NCBI GenBank assembly: GCA_963971575.1
Contig: OZ020611.1
Location: forward strand, 26,643,279 to 26,707,278
DNA from: Liopterus haemorrhoidalis
Taxonomy: Eukaryota > Arthropoda > Insecta > Coleoptera > Dytiscidae
DNA: 64,000 bases
Reading direction: 5' to 3'
Positions 1 to 10,838 of the stretch are shown here, piece by piece. The notes under the pieces were generated by a model, which searched no databases, had not been told where the DNA came from, and saw only the letters and a list, made by a program, of their open reading frames with translations. Position numbers and translations under genes: made by a program. Numbering within the stretch: position 1 is the first letter of the stretch; every line of letters starts with the position of its first letter.

Positions 1-819
1 CCACTTGAGTGCCTCCAATGTGTTGCAAACTGCTTTTACCTTATGTGATGGACTGTTATCGTGAAGAAAGATTACCTTGTGCTGTCTTCTTTCGTATTCT
101 GGTCGTTTTATGAGCAGCGAATGGTTCAATTCGATCAGTTGTTGTTGGTAGCGTTGGGTATTAACTGTTTCACCAGGTTTTAACAATTCATAATAGACCA
201 TACCCTTTTGGTCCCACCAAGTACAGAGCATTGTCTTTTTGCCAAAGCGATTCGGTCTTGCAGTTGTTGTGGATGGTGAGCCTGGGTTCACCCATGATTT
301 TTTGCGTTTGGGATTTTCAAAATAAATCCATTTTTCATCGCCAGTAATGATACGATGCAAAAAAGACTTTTTGCGTTTTTTCATCTGCCTCTCATTCAAT
401 GCATGTGGAACCTATCTGCCGACTTTCTGGATCTTACCCATCTCTCGTAGGCGATTGGAAACAGCTTGTTGACTAACGCCTAACTGCTCTGCTAGTTGTT
501 TTTGTGATTGACTATCGTCTTCCTGTAACAATGTTTCCAATTTTGTATCTTCATATTTTTTTGGAGGTTTTCCATGTTCTTTGTCTGTAAGATCAAAGTC
601 ACCACTTTTGAAACGCCAAAACCATCGTTCACACGTATCTTGCGATGGAGTATATTCACCATAAGCTTCTCGAATCAGTCGGTATGATTCAGCAGCAGTT
701 TTTTTCAAATGAAAACAAAACAGTAGTAATGTCCGCGAATGCTCTTTATTAAATTTGACATTTTTAACACAGTAAAACAAAACTATATGATCACTTTTCA
801 AATTATAACCTATACGCAT
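1..819 (-). pseudogene. Mos1-like mariner transposase (pseudogene, C-terminus off window)
   Basis: The N-terminal helix-turn-helix half (CERWFWRFKSGDFD, QKQLAEQLGVSQQAVSNRL, GKIQKVGR) is very close to Mos1. A TAG at 412-414 replaces the expected Trp codon right after GKIQKVGR. Beyond it the frame stays open: TGDEKWIYF (first catalytic Asp), RPNRFGKKTMLCTWWDQKG, and LHDNSPSH (second Asp). The third Asp lies outside the window. Compared with Mos1, about 12 residues are missing between ERQM and KRKSFLHR, an in-frame deletion. With one nonsense codon and one in-frame deletion this is a young but dead copy. The family comparison is from memory. Confidence 0.85.
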
Positions 820-932
820 TTGACACTTAATGATAACTTAACAAAACGACATATGTGTTGAAACTTTGAACTATACACTCTGTTTGCGCGGCAAGTTTGA
901 AAAAAATTCGCATTTCATACTTGTAGACCTGA
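1..932 (-). mobile_element. Mos1-like mariner transposon, truncated by window edge
   Basis: The right-hand end is a mariner terminal inverted repeat read on the minus strand (TCAGGTCTACAAGTATGAAA, 913-932) followed by a TA at 933-934. The body encodes a mauritiana/Mos1-type transposase. The other terminal repeat lies left of position 1. The element stands in what should be an upstream intron of the phosphatase gene. Confidence 0.88.
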
Positions 933-1049
933 TAGCTAGTTTTTTAGCTTTAATAGTTTACAAAAGTAAACCCATTTTCCACGTCGCATACAAATATTGG
1001 GCGATTGGTTTACAACATGACCAATCCATAATACACTTTTTTATCTACA

Positions 1050-2170
1050 ATTACATTTTTTTTTTTTTTAATATCTTTATTTCCGTCAATGATAATTACA
1101 TACATTATGGAATTGTCACAAGATTCTACTCGTAATACAAAGATAAAGTTTGATACAATAAGTAAAGTTGAGAAAAAAATAATATAATAATTACATGTAC
1201 AAGTTAAGAAAAAAACAATGATTAATTACACATATAAAAATAAATAGTACATCCATAATTACATTAACTTTGCTCTGTTAGTTTATACAACAATTACCAC
1301 TTAGCTCTTCCAACACAAACATAAATATATCCTAGGATAATGGGTCATCAATGTACTCATTAATAGAGTAATATGCTTTATTAACTAAAATCTCTTTTAT
1401 TTTTCTTTTAAAGCTGTTTAAACCTAAACTCTTTAATTCTTCACTAAGATTATTAAAGAGCTTCGGACCCTAGTACTATTTTTGCTAGATTTAAGTCTGA
1501 GCTTAGGGATTTTTAGGTTGTTACCATGCCTAGTTACAATCCCATCACCCGGATTTATTTTAATGAAGTTTAAGGCATGTTGTTTGACATAAATTAAGCA
1601 ATAGTATATATACATACAGGAAACAGTTAATATTATTATATGTTTTAAAATAAAGTCTGCAGGAAGACATGTTATTTAAATTGCATAAGATTCTTATGGC
1701 TTTCTTTTGCGCTATGAAAACATCTTTGGCGGAAGGGGATGCTCCCCATAACAGAATGCCATAAGAAAGCTGGCTGTTAATAAGGGAATAATTATAGCTG
1801 TTTCTCTTGTTATTATTGGAGTAAGTTTCTTTAAAGCAAAGAGAGACTTTGAAACTTTACTTATTAGTGACACACAATGATTTTTCCACGATAATTTTAG
1901 AGTCTATTGTTAGGCCTAAAAAACGGATCTCTTCATCAGATTCATGGGTAATGCTTGCATGAAATTGAAAGTTTTTAGTTTTTTCTAAGTTTAATTTCAG
2001 ATAATTATTGCTAAACCAATTTTCTACTTGTGCCAGTTCTAATTGGGAGACTGATACTGCTGTATTTGTATTTAAGTTGGCATTTAAAATGGTAGTGTCA
2101 TCGGCGAACATAATAGTTTTAGAATTGTTTAATACATCGGGGAGGTCATTTATGTAAATTAGAAAAAAAC
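1050..2170 (-). pseudogene. Old non-LTR retrotransposon fragment (reverse transcriptase 3' half)
   Basis: Read on the minus strand, 2111 to 1857 encodes MFADDTTILNA, the FADD catalytic box of a LINE reverse transcriptase, then NWFSNNYLKLNLEKT and FLGLTIDSK. Further pieces in shifted frames follow (ALKKLTP, then VKQHALNF and PKLRLKSSKNS at 1433-1615). The 3' end reaches a T-rich run near 1058-1069 on the + strand, with a tail resembling that of the LINE at 29981-32050. The same peptide order occurs in that younger copy, so this is an older, frameshifted relative. Confidence 0.75.
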
Positions 2171-2453
2171 ATTATTTATTTATTTTTTACTATGAAAAAA
2201 TCGCACAAGATAGATAAAAGTTCGTTTCAAATTTTGATGTATCTAATGTTTCTAATTTTATTTCAGATTGTTATTTTCGTATAAGAAATTTGTGAGAACT
2301 GCGCGTTTACTCGGCCATCCTTTTCTTAGCAAATAGCCATTCCACTGACTTTATAAGACAACGCATATAACCTTTACCTAAGACCTCTTATTAATAAAAA
2401 TTGCACCCTAATATAGTTGATGAATTGATTTGTTCTTTTGAATTTATTTATAG

Positions 2454-2603
2454 CATAACGCGGAGAAGCTACTGAAGTTGATCGAGGGAGTATACAGGTG
2501 GCTCCCCCTGGGAACCATCGTCAATAACCGTGTGCTCATCGTCCATGGCGGCATCTCTGACACGACCGACCTGGATCTCATCAGGAGTCTCGACAGAGGA
2601 AAG
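2454..2603 (+). CDS. rdgC: rdgC/PPEF phosphatase, internal exon A
   Basis: A 50-codon exon in frame, bounded by an AG acceptor (tttatag) and a GTAGGT donor. It encodes the segment with WLPLGTIVNNRVLIVHGG followed by an SLDRGK end. In PPP-family phosphatases this is the strand and loop carrying the histidine of the 'HGG' motif, a metal ligand of the binuclear centre. The wording WLPLGT and the DLIRSLDRG end are typical of PPEF/rdgC, calcium-regulated Ser/Thr phosphatases that in flies dephosphorylate rhodopsin. The GDxHG, GDxVDRG and GNHE motifs must lie in exons upstream of the window. The exon is phase 0 at both ends and intact, so it looks like part of a living gene. Family assignment is from recognition of the peptide, not a search. 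Confidence 0.93.
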
Positions 2604-2930
2604 GTAGGTCCGGCCTATTTTATACTTGACAGCTTAACAGATTGATTTTCAATATATACGAAAATTATGAGCATGTTTTCAATATGAGATTACTAACCGA
2701 TTTAACGGTAAACATCACGAAATAAAGAAGATTAGAATTCAGAGATTGAATTATTGCGACATCAGTGAAAAATTTATGTGAAATGAAATTTTTATTCATT
2801 TCAGGGTTTTCTAGATATTTAATAAGTGTAAGAAGCCAACATTATACTGGATGTTTAGGAATATTTGTTCTATAATCACATGAAAAACAATAGTTTTTTG
2901 ATAATAATTTTTATTCGTTATTGAGTACTA

Positions 2931-3572
2931 AGGGTACATTCGATTTGACGCTCCGAGCGTTCCGAGCACGTTCTGTACACTCAAACGTGTTCGATTTGAC
3001 GCTCGGAGTACACTCAGTTGCATTCGTTTTGCGATCGAGCGAGCATTTAGAGTGCGCTCTATGTGTTCGGGGTTTTAAGACCGAGCATATGGAGTATGAC
3101 GTAAAAAAGTGGGGGAACGGCGGGAAAGAAATGAAAGTTTAAAATTAAATTATAAATAAAATTAAAATAATAGCCTTAGACAAATAACAATAGACAAATA
3201 ATATTGTTATTTGTACAGAGTACGGCCATTTTATGTATTTGTGACGTTCTGTAAACAGCAAACAAAATATTAAAATACACCGTGCATAAAATTAAAATGG
3301 AAAAAATTCATTAAATTAATTCATTAATTATTATTTAATTTTTAATTAATTTTATCATTGAAAAAAAATCAAGGAAAAACCGAGGTATATAATTTTGATT
3401 CATGACTGACGTGAACTAATCTGACAGTAAAAACGCCGCCTAAAATTGTAGGGTTAGATTTTATAAACATTACGTCACAAGAACGCTCGCTCCGTTAGTG
3501 CTCTATTCATGACGTCACCATCAACTGTTCGCTCAGCGCTCGCTCTACTCAGTACAACTCGAATGCAGCCTT
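2931..3572. mobile_element. MITE-like element, ends AGGGTACATTCG / CGAATGCAGCCT
   Basis: The two ends form an imperfect inverted repeat (AGGGTACATTCGATTTG against the reverse complement of the right end). Both subterminal parts are rich in GCTCG/CGAGC motifs. The core is very AT-rich. No coding capacity was recognised; an open frame at 2921-3142 is only the GC-richer end. The target duplication is unclear, so superfamily is not assigned. Confidence 0.5.
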
Positions 3573-3769
3573 TGAGTCTCCATTTATTTTTTTAAAACAA
3601 AATTTAAAAAATGCTAGTTTCGTCACTATAAAATTTAAGTTAAAAAATCACGAAATTTCTTCTGCAATTGCTTCGTATTCAATTCAGTTAAATTAATAAA
3701 AAATATATTGACAAATGGCTTAATTTTTTTAATTTTACAACCGTATTTCTGATTTTTAACCTTGTGTTA

Positions 3770-4152
3770 AAGGCGTATCACACTAGAACGCTATCCAAGT
3801 CTTATTTTTGTAGGTTTTTTTTTCAGGATCCAAGTCTTCAGGTCTTGACATATCACACGGTATGTGAATAGTAGTATTAGTTAAGACTTGGAAATTGTTT
3901 GTTTACCCATGCGCACATCGTGAAATTATGGCAGTTGACAGTTATATTTTGAAAGGTTATTTTAAAACAAAGACGCGTCAGCTGTAAGACCTGGGTAAAG
4001 AGGCCGAGAAATTGTATCCTGTTTCATTTGCTTGGTCTTCAAAACCTAGGTTTTTTCTTCATACTATCACACGCACAAGACTTCGATTGGAATGCAAAGA
4101 CTTTAATTTTCCAAGTTTAGACTTGAATAATAACTCTAGTGTGATAAGGCCT
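3770..4152. mobile_element. MITE with TATCACACTAGA inverted ends
   Basis: Left end AAGGCGTATCACACTAGA and right end TCTAGTGTGATAAGGCCT form inverted repeats around a 0.38-kb non-coding body. TTA flanks both sides (3767-3769, 4153-4155), as expected for PIF/Harbinger-type MITEs, though the two ends differ by a one-base length change. Confidence 0.55.
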
Positions 4153-4469
4153 TTACTTGATTTATAAGTATTTCACTACTATAAATGATTTATTTCTCTT
4201 TTAAAAAGAAAAAACTAAAGTAGTTCCAACAATAGGTTGAATTATGACGTAACAGTAGGTGGGGCCTACTAAGTACTACACACTACACTCTACACTCAAC
4301 TCGGTTCTCAACTGTTAAAATTATTTTATAATATTTTTAATTTCAAAAAAAGACACACTACAAAAATACAAAAAAAATCATTACTTTATTAGCCATAATT
4401 TAGCCATGAATTAAAAAAAATAATTAAATCTGCCAAAAACACCAAAACTGCAATATTTTTCAAAAACGA

Positions 4470-5400
4470 AATCTGATCAACAATACCTCTCGTAGGTTTC
4501 CGGTTTAGATCACTGTACATGCATTTTTTCGGATTTTTATTTTAACCCCTTTACGTTAATGGGTTCAAGACAGTAATCTTTTTAGTACATTATTGGAAAA
4601 AATCGTGTTTTTAAAATTCTAAAAAACTGCTTTTCGTTCCTTAATCTACGTCTTAAGAGATTTCTTTTGAAATCACAGAATAAATTTTAAAAAAAATTAT
4701 AATAATATTATTTTCCAAAGTAAAAAAAAAAAAATGTGTTTCGGAAGACTAACTTGATCAAAAAATCCTGTTGAACTATTTCGGTTTACATCAATGTACA
4801 TTATTGAGATTTTTTCAGATTTTTAGATCAACCCCTCAGGGAAATATGGTGGGGGACAAAAGCCAATTTTTGGCAAAAAACTTGCTTGTTTATCCACGCA
4901 TTAAGGACTTTCATTTAATACCCCATTAACAATTTTAAAAAACAATTTATATTTTCATTAAATTCATATTTGTTTATATTTACCTCAATGTGTGTTTTTA
5001 ACTCTCAGTATTTTTCCTATATGTGGGTCAAAGAGTTGTTAACATGCAACTGAGAGATGTAAGTAAATATTAAATTTTGTTTATATCTACGGTCTTTTCA
5101 CTTGAATATTTTTCTACAAATAATTGTTACTTAACTTTTTAGAGAGTTGCTGCTGCATTAGATGTCAGCATTTCTAAAGTGAATATAAACGCTGCAAAAC
5201 AATCGAGAGGTAAATCTGTCAGTAGCCCGAAAAAGAAATGAACACGTACTAAATCTGTCGTAGAATTAAACAATTTTACAACAGTTGGGATACATAATGT
5301 AACAACATTCTATGTTAAGCCGTTTGGCTACAATTTCTACTGTACAGACAGACTGCGATATTTTCTGATTGTACAGTGAGATCATTAATTCCTGAGCGTT
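4470..5400 (+). repeat. Decayed fragments of the GTCTG-tailed repeat family
   Basis: Contains the recurring blocks 'TTGAACTATTTCGGTTTACA', 'GATCAACCCCTC', 'TTTTTCCTATATGTGGGTCA', and near 5321 'CCGTTTGGCTACAATTTCTA' followed by a short CAGA run. The same blocks occur in the better preserved copies at 20938-22018 and 32743-33781 and in the fragment at 14460-14860. No gene recognised. Confidence 0.5.
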
Positions 5401-5610
5401 ACATCACAGTAAACAATGAGTTCAAAAATATCAAAACTGTATTCCAATTCATAGCTGAAAATTCCAACTTTACAAAGCACCAATCAGAATACTTCGTTGA
5501 CCCGAACTCACCCGAGGAACAACGATAATCCGTTGCGAACTTCATATTAGTGATTAACTCATTGGCGTGTAGAGAAAAACAGCGTTCATTTAATAATTAA
5601 TTGGTATAAG

Positions 5611-6671
5611 TAGGGATGGGAATTTATTTTTGAATATCGATATATGCGCGATTCGATATATCGTCAGTGTGATATCGATATTCGATTTATATCGAAGTAA
5701 AAATATCTATATTTTCGATATATCGAAATAACTAACACGTACCATGTAAGATATATAAATTACAGTTTCTTTTGTTTGGCTTGGCGGGAAAAGAAGTCGC
5801 CACTTGACAGACAATCACATTACAGTTGGTACTCACCCAGCTACCAACCATCTTTCTAATATTTTCCTAGTTAACTCTCATAATTAAATAAAAATATATG
5901 CTGTTCACTTTTGTAAGGACAAACCAGATTTTTTTTGGTTACTTCTGCAAAATATTCCTTACGCTGTAAAACTGACTTTAGATTTATTGGTTATGATCAT
6001 TATTAGGAAAATAACATTTTTTATAATGTTTTAATACCAACATGACAGACAATTTCAAAGGTGCAAATTATTGAAATCAAAATTTCGTCTTACAGGTTAT
6101 TCCAAACGATTAGGCCGAACTAAATGGAAATTGCGATATTTTAGGTTGTCACGAAAAAGGACATTGCTTGAGTTATTTCATGTTGCAGGTTTGGTATGTG
6201 AAAATTTAAAATTCCAACAGTAAAACCATGGAAACGAATGACTTATGTCAATTTTTTTTTCATATTTTGAAGACAAAAAAATAAATAAATGGGAAATTTT
6301 TATTAAGAATGACGAAAAATTAAAATGCAATGAAAAGGACATTTTATAATGACAATCAATTTAATCTAGAATTTGCAATATGAGTACAATTTACAAAGCT
6401 TAAACAAAATGACCAAAAATCCGAATTAATAGATAAAAATTACTAGATTTCAAAATCTAGTTCCGCCTAAACGTTTGGAATAGCCTATAGTTTGTTTTTA
6501 CAAAAGTGAACAGCATATATTTAAATGTAAAACAGATACAAGAATACCGATATTTTGTGCGAATATCGATATTTTGCGCGATATATCGCATTTCAAATAT
6601 CGATATAAAAATATCATATTTTTCTAAAGTATCGATATTTTCGAAATATCGATATATCGTTCCCATCCCTA
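5611..6671. mobile_element. hAT-type MITE, TIR TAGGGATGGGAA
   Basis: Ends are TAGGGATGGGAA and TTCCCATCCCTA. The flanks GGTATAAG (5603-5610) and AGTATAAG (6672-6679) differ at one base, an 8-bp target duplication as made by hAT transposases. Both subterminal regions are dense in ATATCGATAT-like palindromes (5630-5730 and 6540-6660). Another MITE sits inside near 6094-6485. No transposase coding. Confidence 0.75.
6094..6485. mobile_element. Nested MITE, TIR AGGTTATTCCAAACG
   Basis: Left end AGGTTATTCCAAACGATTAGG and right end CCTAAACGTTTGGAATAGCCT are inverted repeats. It lies wholly inside the hAT MITE at 5611-6671, so it inserted later or was captured by it. Relatives are at 10592-10773 and 34382-34532. 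Confidence 0.6.
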
Positions 6672-6837
6672 AGTATAAGGCAATAAAAATCGAATCTACG
6701 CCTACTTGTACATGTCCTTATAAATAAGTTGGATAACTAAATGTTTCTATTAAGTATAACATAACGCTCAGGAATTAAGGATCTCACTGTATATTGACAA
6801 GAACGATTATCGAATGGACACTATGGGACTCTATTAG

Positions 6838-6990
6838 GACTAAAGATACCCCAACTACCGATGGACAAACGATATTAAGGAAATGGGCTATTGTTAGCCC
6901 AAAACAGATATTATTGGGGGGATGACTAATGTTCAGCAGTGCACGAAACTGGCTATTAGATGATTCTGATACATGCATATAGAATACATA
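6838..6990 (+). pseudogene. LINE 3'-end remnant
   Basis: One + frame reads YRWTNDIKEMGYC then, after a stop, PKTDIIGGMTNVQQCTK. This resembles the C-terminal tail of an RTE/CR1-like LINE (RWTDDI..., VQQWT) and its following '...GTTCAGCAGTG' 3' region. Short, with stop codons. Confidence 0.45.
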
Positions 6991-7427
6991 ATACTCACTG
7001 TACAATTTAATAAAGTGTTCATAATTGGAACAATTAAATTTGCAATTTATGTGATCGGAAATAATTAATAACGCATGTGTGACATATTAACAGATATGTT
7101 CAGTTGTTTCGACGAACTCGCAGCACTGTTTGTAACATCATTAATACAAAAATAATAATTGGATCAAATATAATGAACTGAAACTCATTAAAATTCAGGT
7201 TAACGATGAAGCTTCAGGGTTCATCAGATACTCTTCTGATTAGTTGCAGAATTATCTATTAAAGGCTATTAAAATAAATAATCCACAACAGTATATTTAT
7301 TTTTATATATAAATAGGGGAAGAAAATTTGAAGTATGAATTTCCATATATTTCACGATTTCGTAGGTATTTAGGATGACATTTTTGGCTATAATTGAAGT
7401 TAAGTATTTAAAAAAAATGTATATATA

Positions 7428-7736
7428 GGTATTAAATAAAATTCTTATATCATACTCGTCATATATTTATTAAAACAATTTTTATCGAGACGTTTCGATT
7501 GGTAATCCAATCATCCTCAGTCCAATATTATTGTCAAATGTATAAAATAATGTATTTCCACATTAAAATGTTTGGATCGGACAGGAACGGTTAATCATTG
7601 TCTAGCCGAACGGTCTGTCCTATGTCTGTCCATAGGACAGACCGTTCGGTCTGTCGAATTTTTATCGAGACCGTCTCGATAAAAATTGTTTTAATAAATA
7701 TATGACGAGTATGACATAAGAATTTTATTTAATACC
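7428..7736. mobile_element. Foldback element with 65-bp arms and nested hairpin
   Basis: Left arm about 7428-7493 and right arm about 7666-7736 are near-identical inverted copies (differences of one or two bases). The centre contains a second, perfect hairpin at 7606-7649: arms CCGAACGGTCTGTCCTATG and its complement with loop TCTGTC. No open frame. Confidence 0.8.
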
Positions 7737-7767
7737 CATATTAATTTCGTCAAGAACTTTCTTTCGA

Positions 7768-7768
<1 letters not shown>

Positions 7769-7828
<60 letters not shown>
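7769..7828. repeat. (AT)n microsatellite
   Basis: About 30 uninterrupted AT dinucleotides directly right of the foldback element. Confidence 0.95.
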
Positions 7829-7830
<2 letters not shown>

Positions 7831-8076
7831 CCCTTAGAATTAAAATCATCTTCCTTTTGTAATGCACATATATAAAACTGTTAATCTACTGTCAGTTAGC
7901 GGCCTGATGAGCGCATACCTAGCAAGTATATTGGACCGTATATCTCTGAAGGCTGAAACATTCGAATATCATCTATATAACACAGACTGAATACAAGCAG
8001 AAGTAAGCGACATAATTGCAGGTAGTTATAGCTAGATATAATAGGCAAAAGAGTATTTTCACACAGGTACATACAC

Positions 8077-8830
8077 TCGGAGACAAAAATAAACCGGACA
8101 CTTCTAAATATTGAGTTAAAAGCTGCAAATGGTCGTAATTTAGCTGTTAATGCATTGTTAGCTATTGTGTTATAAGAAGGAAGCACAAAAATACAATTTT
8201 TTACTAACAAATATTCTATTACTAATAATATTACACAAAATTAAAAAAATATTGTCACAATTATGGTATAATTGTAGTCTAATATCCCAATTCCTTGAGT
8301 GGCCTTTAGGCTGTGTAGGTCAAGGTTGCTGACGTACGGTTTTGGGAATTATAGAATGTACGGGGTGTTGCGTGGTTGCCAACATAAGTGTTGAACTACA
8401 TTCTAATGTGTTGATAAACATTATTCAATTGTGATGACCACGATCTTTTAATTGCTGCCAACAATTACACAAATGAATAATGTTTCCAAAACAATTGAGG
8501 TAGGACCTGACGTCATAGTGTCCTGGTTAACAGTTATGGTCTCAGGGAATAGAGTCGGGGTAGACATTCTTGTGACCAGTCATCACGTCGGTTGTGATCA
8601 GTCCGTATCACGCTTTCAAGGACCAGCCCAGCTGTTGAAGTCGCCAAGACGAGATGTGAGTGTTATCTACAGGGCTTCTCACGTTCGCCTCGTGCGGATA
8701 CCTGGGGTGGTTCGACCGATCCGGGAGGAGCCGGGGCAAGAACGACACTAGCATTAGCTTCTAAACGGACAACACAAGCAGCCATTTTTCCAACAATTGT
8801 ACATATTCTGATGTCAATTAATCATCTATA
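8077..8830 (+). other. Possible Tc1-like 5' remnant
   Basis: At 8077 the sequence CGGAGACAAAAATAAACCGG resembles terminal repeats of insect Tc1-like elements. Around 8600-8800 scattered frames give weak resemblance to a Tc1 DNA-binding region. No continuous frame or catalytic motif is seen. An open frame at 8452-8751 is not convincing on its own. Confidence 0.25.
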
Positions 8831-8989
8831 ATAAATTTTGTAAAAAAGACTTCACCCCGTGACAATATTCTAAAAAAGCTAAGAACAAAAACAAAAATTC
8901 TATAAATTTGCGTTAGCAAAAGGGTTACTTATAACGGGTATTGCCTATCTTAGCTCATATAATAGCCCTTAGTGGCATTGGCATACTTA

Positions 8990-9369
8990 GAATTAAATTA
9001 TAAAACTTATCTTGGGATCCCATTTTTCTAAAAGAACCATTCGCAGTTCCTGAAGGTTTTGTGGGGGTGGTCCGTGCTGCCAAACCCTTCGTCCTAACAT
9101 ATCCCATATGTGTTCAATGAGATTTATATCTGGAGTTCGACCACGCCCCGGCAATCCACTAATTTCTACCGCATCTAAGTACTCCGTGACAATTTTCGCA
9201 ACGTATGGAGAGCGTTATCTTGCATGTATATGGACACCTACAAATAGAGCAAATGGTACAACCTAATCGGCTAAACATTCCTGAATATACCGGGAAGCCG
9301 TCATAGCCCCATTTACGACCAAAGCTAGGTCCGTCTTATTATCGCAAGAAATGCCAACCCACACCATTA
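8990..9369 (-). pseudogene. Tc1-like transposase, C-terminal part
   Basis: On the minus strand one frame reads GRGRTPDINLIEHIWDMLGR, the end of a Tc1-like DDE domain with the last acidic residue (IEH), followed by PPPQNLQELR and EKWD. Upstream frames give NKTDLALVVNG and ASRYIQECLAD, with shifts. The gene is cut at 9367-9369 by the Harbinger insertion and resumes at 12368. Confidence 0.75.
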
Positions 9370-9628
9370 GGCAGCAGTCTGACTGATCGAGTGCTGTCGA
9401 TCGTTTGCTGTCGAGCAAATTTCAAACACACGTTAACTAAGGGCATGAGTCGCACTGAACCATCGTTTGCCGTCAAGTAGCATCAAGTTGTTTGTATTTC
9501 AAACCGGTTTGAATTTCACTCGACGCTCGAGGCAATAGCACATGCGCGTTTAAGCATATTAGTTCATAACCATATATTATTTGACAGTTGGAACGTCAAA
9601 AAAAAACAAAATTACAATATAGAGTAAA

Positions 9629-10469
9629 ATGGACTCGCTAATTAGTAAAGTGTGGAGTACAACCGAGATTGATTTATTAATCAATCTAGTTAGAGAAAAC
9701 GACGATCTCTATGATCAATCACGGCCGGGATATTCTAATGTGAATATAATAGATTAATCGTGGCGGTCTATCGCTGAACAAATTGGAACTAAGGATGGTA
9801 AATATTTTTAATTATTTTTATTTTGAGATATAAAATTTGATCTCATTTTAGCTAAACTATGTAAAAGTAAGTGGCAAATTCTAAGGGGCAGCTACAGGAC
9901 GAAGAGAAATGATAATCATGGTGCATCTGGATTCGCTGCTAAACCAACTAAAAAATGGGCGTATTTTGATTCAATGTCATTTTTAGATAAACATCTTGCA
10001 GAGCGAAAGACATCATCAAATATGTAATATATTTTTTCAATCAAACGTATATACATTATTAATGACTAAATCTCTTTACAGAACAAGTAAACGTACAGAA
10101 TCAGTTGTTGAAAACTACACATTATCTCCGGAAACTGGCATTCTTGTGCCCAATACAGAAGACTGCTTAACCTCACCAGTTTGGCAGGATGAGGAGTCCC
10201 AGCCATTTAGTCCCGGTCAAATAGATTCCAGACGTGTATCTGAAAGTAGCGGAAGTAGAACTCCTTCGCTTAAACGAAAACAAACACTTTGTCCTGTGGA
10301 ACAGTCTTTCGTCAAATATTTAGAAAACAAAAAAGCAAAAAGTTCTGTAAGATCCTTTTTAGATAGTTTGGAAGAGGTTATGGAAAAATTATCCTCTAGA
10401 GGTCTAAGACAATATAAGCAAGAGATATTAAATTTATTGGGAAATTATTTGGAACAGGAAGGAAAATAA
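9629..10469 (+). pseudogene. Harbinger MADF/Myb-like accessory protein, three exons
   Basis: Inferred exons 9629-9797, 9852-10023 and 10082-10469 join in frame across GT..AG introns of 54 and 58 bases. Exon 1 has WSTTEIDLLINLVRENDDLYD and exon 2 CKSKWQILRGSY: a MADF-type DNA-binding domain. Exon 3 gives a Ser-rich linker (SESSGSRTPSLKRKQ) and a C-terminal helix (EEVMEKLSS...YKQEILNLLGN), like the BESS-type interaction tail of such proteins. A TAA at 9755-9757 breaks the MADF domain, so the gene appears dead unless that codon is avoided. In active Harbinger elements this protein helps carry the nuclease to DNA. Confidence 0.8.
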
Positions 10470-10591
10470 TAACTATTTTAAAGACTTCAAAAGATATTTA
10501 GTCATTGTAATTAGTTTTATTTATGAATAAAATATGTATATAATTATAATTAGCATTTTTTATCATCTACGATAGTGTAAAACAATAAATA

Positions 10592-10773
10592 TAGCCTGTT
10601 TCTCTCGTTTAAGCAGAACTAGATTTTCAATTCTAGTAACTTTTACAGATTAAGTGAGGCTTTTGATTGTTTTGTTTAGCAAAAGCCTATTTCAAACCAT
10701 TAAAATAAAACTCATAACAAGTTACAAAAATGAAAATTCCAGTTAGTTTCGCTTAAACGTTTGGAATAACCTA
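10592..10773. mobile_element. Small MITE, TIR TAGCCTGTTTC / GGAATAACCTA
   Basis: The right end (CTTAAACGTTTGGAATAACC) matches the ends of the MITEs at 6094-6485 and 34382-34532. Inside is a short palindrome (CTAGATTTTCAATTCTAG). It sits between the two Harbinger genes. Confidence 0.55.
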
Positions 10774-10838
10774 TAAATATAATTGGAAGCACAATCTTAC
10801 AATTTGTGAGTCAAAGATATGCATGTGAATGTACTAAA

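Noticed and set aside
2921..3142. 73-codon open frame as a small protein
   Set aside because: It falls on the GC-richer, palindrome-rich end of a MITE and has no supporting features.
8452..8751. 99-codon open frame as a gene
   Set aside because: No recognisable domain, no splice context, and lies in decayed repeat DNA. Kept only as a weak Tc1 remnant.
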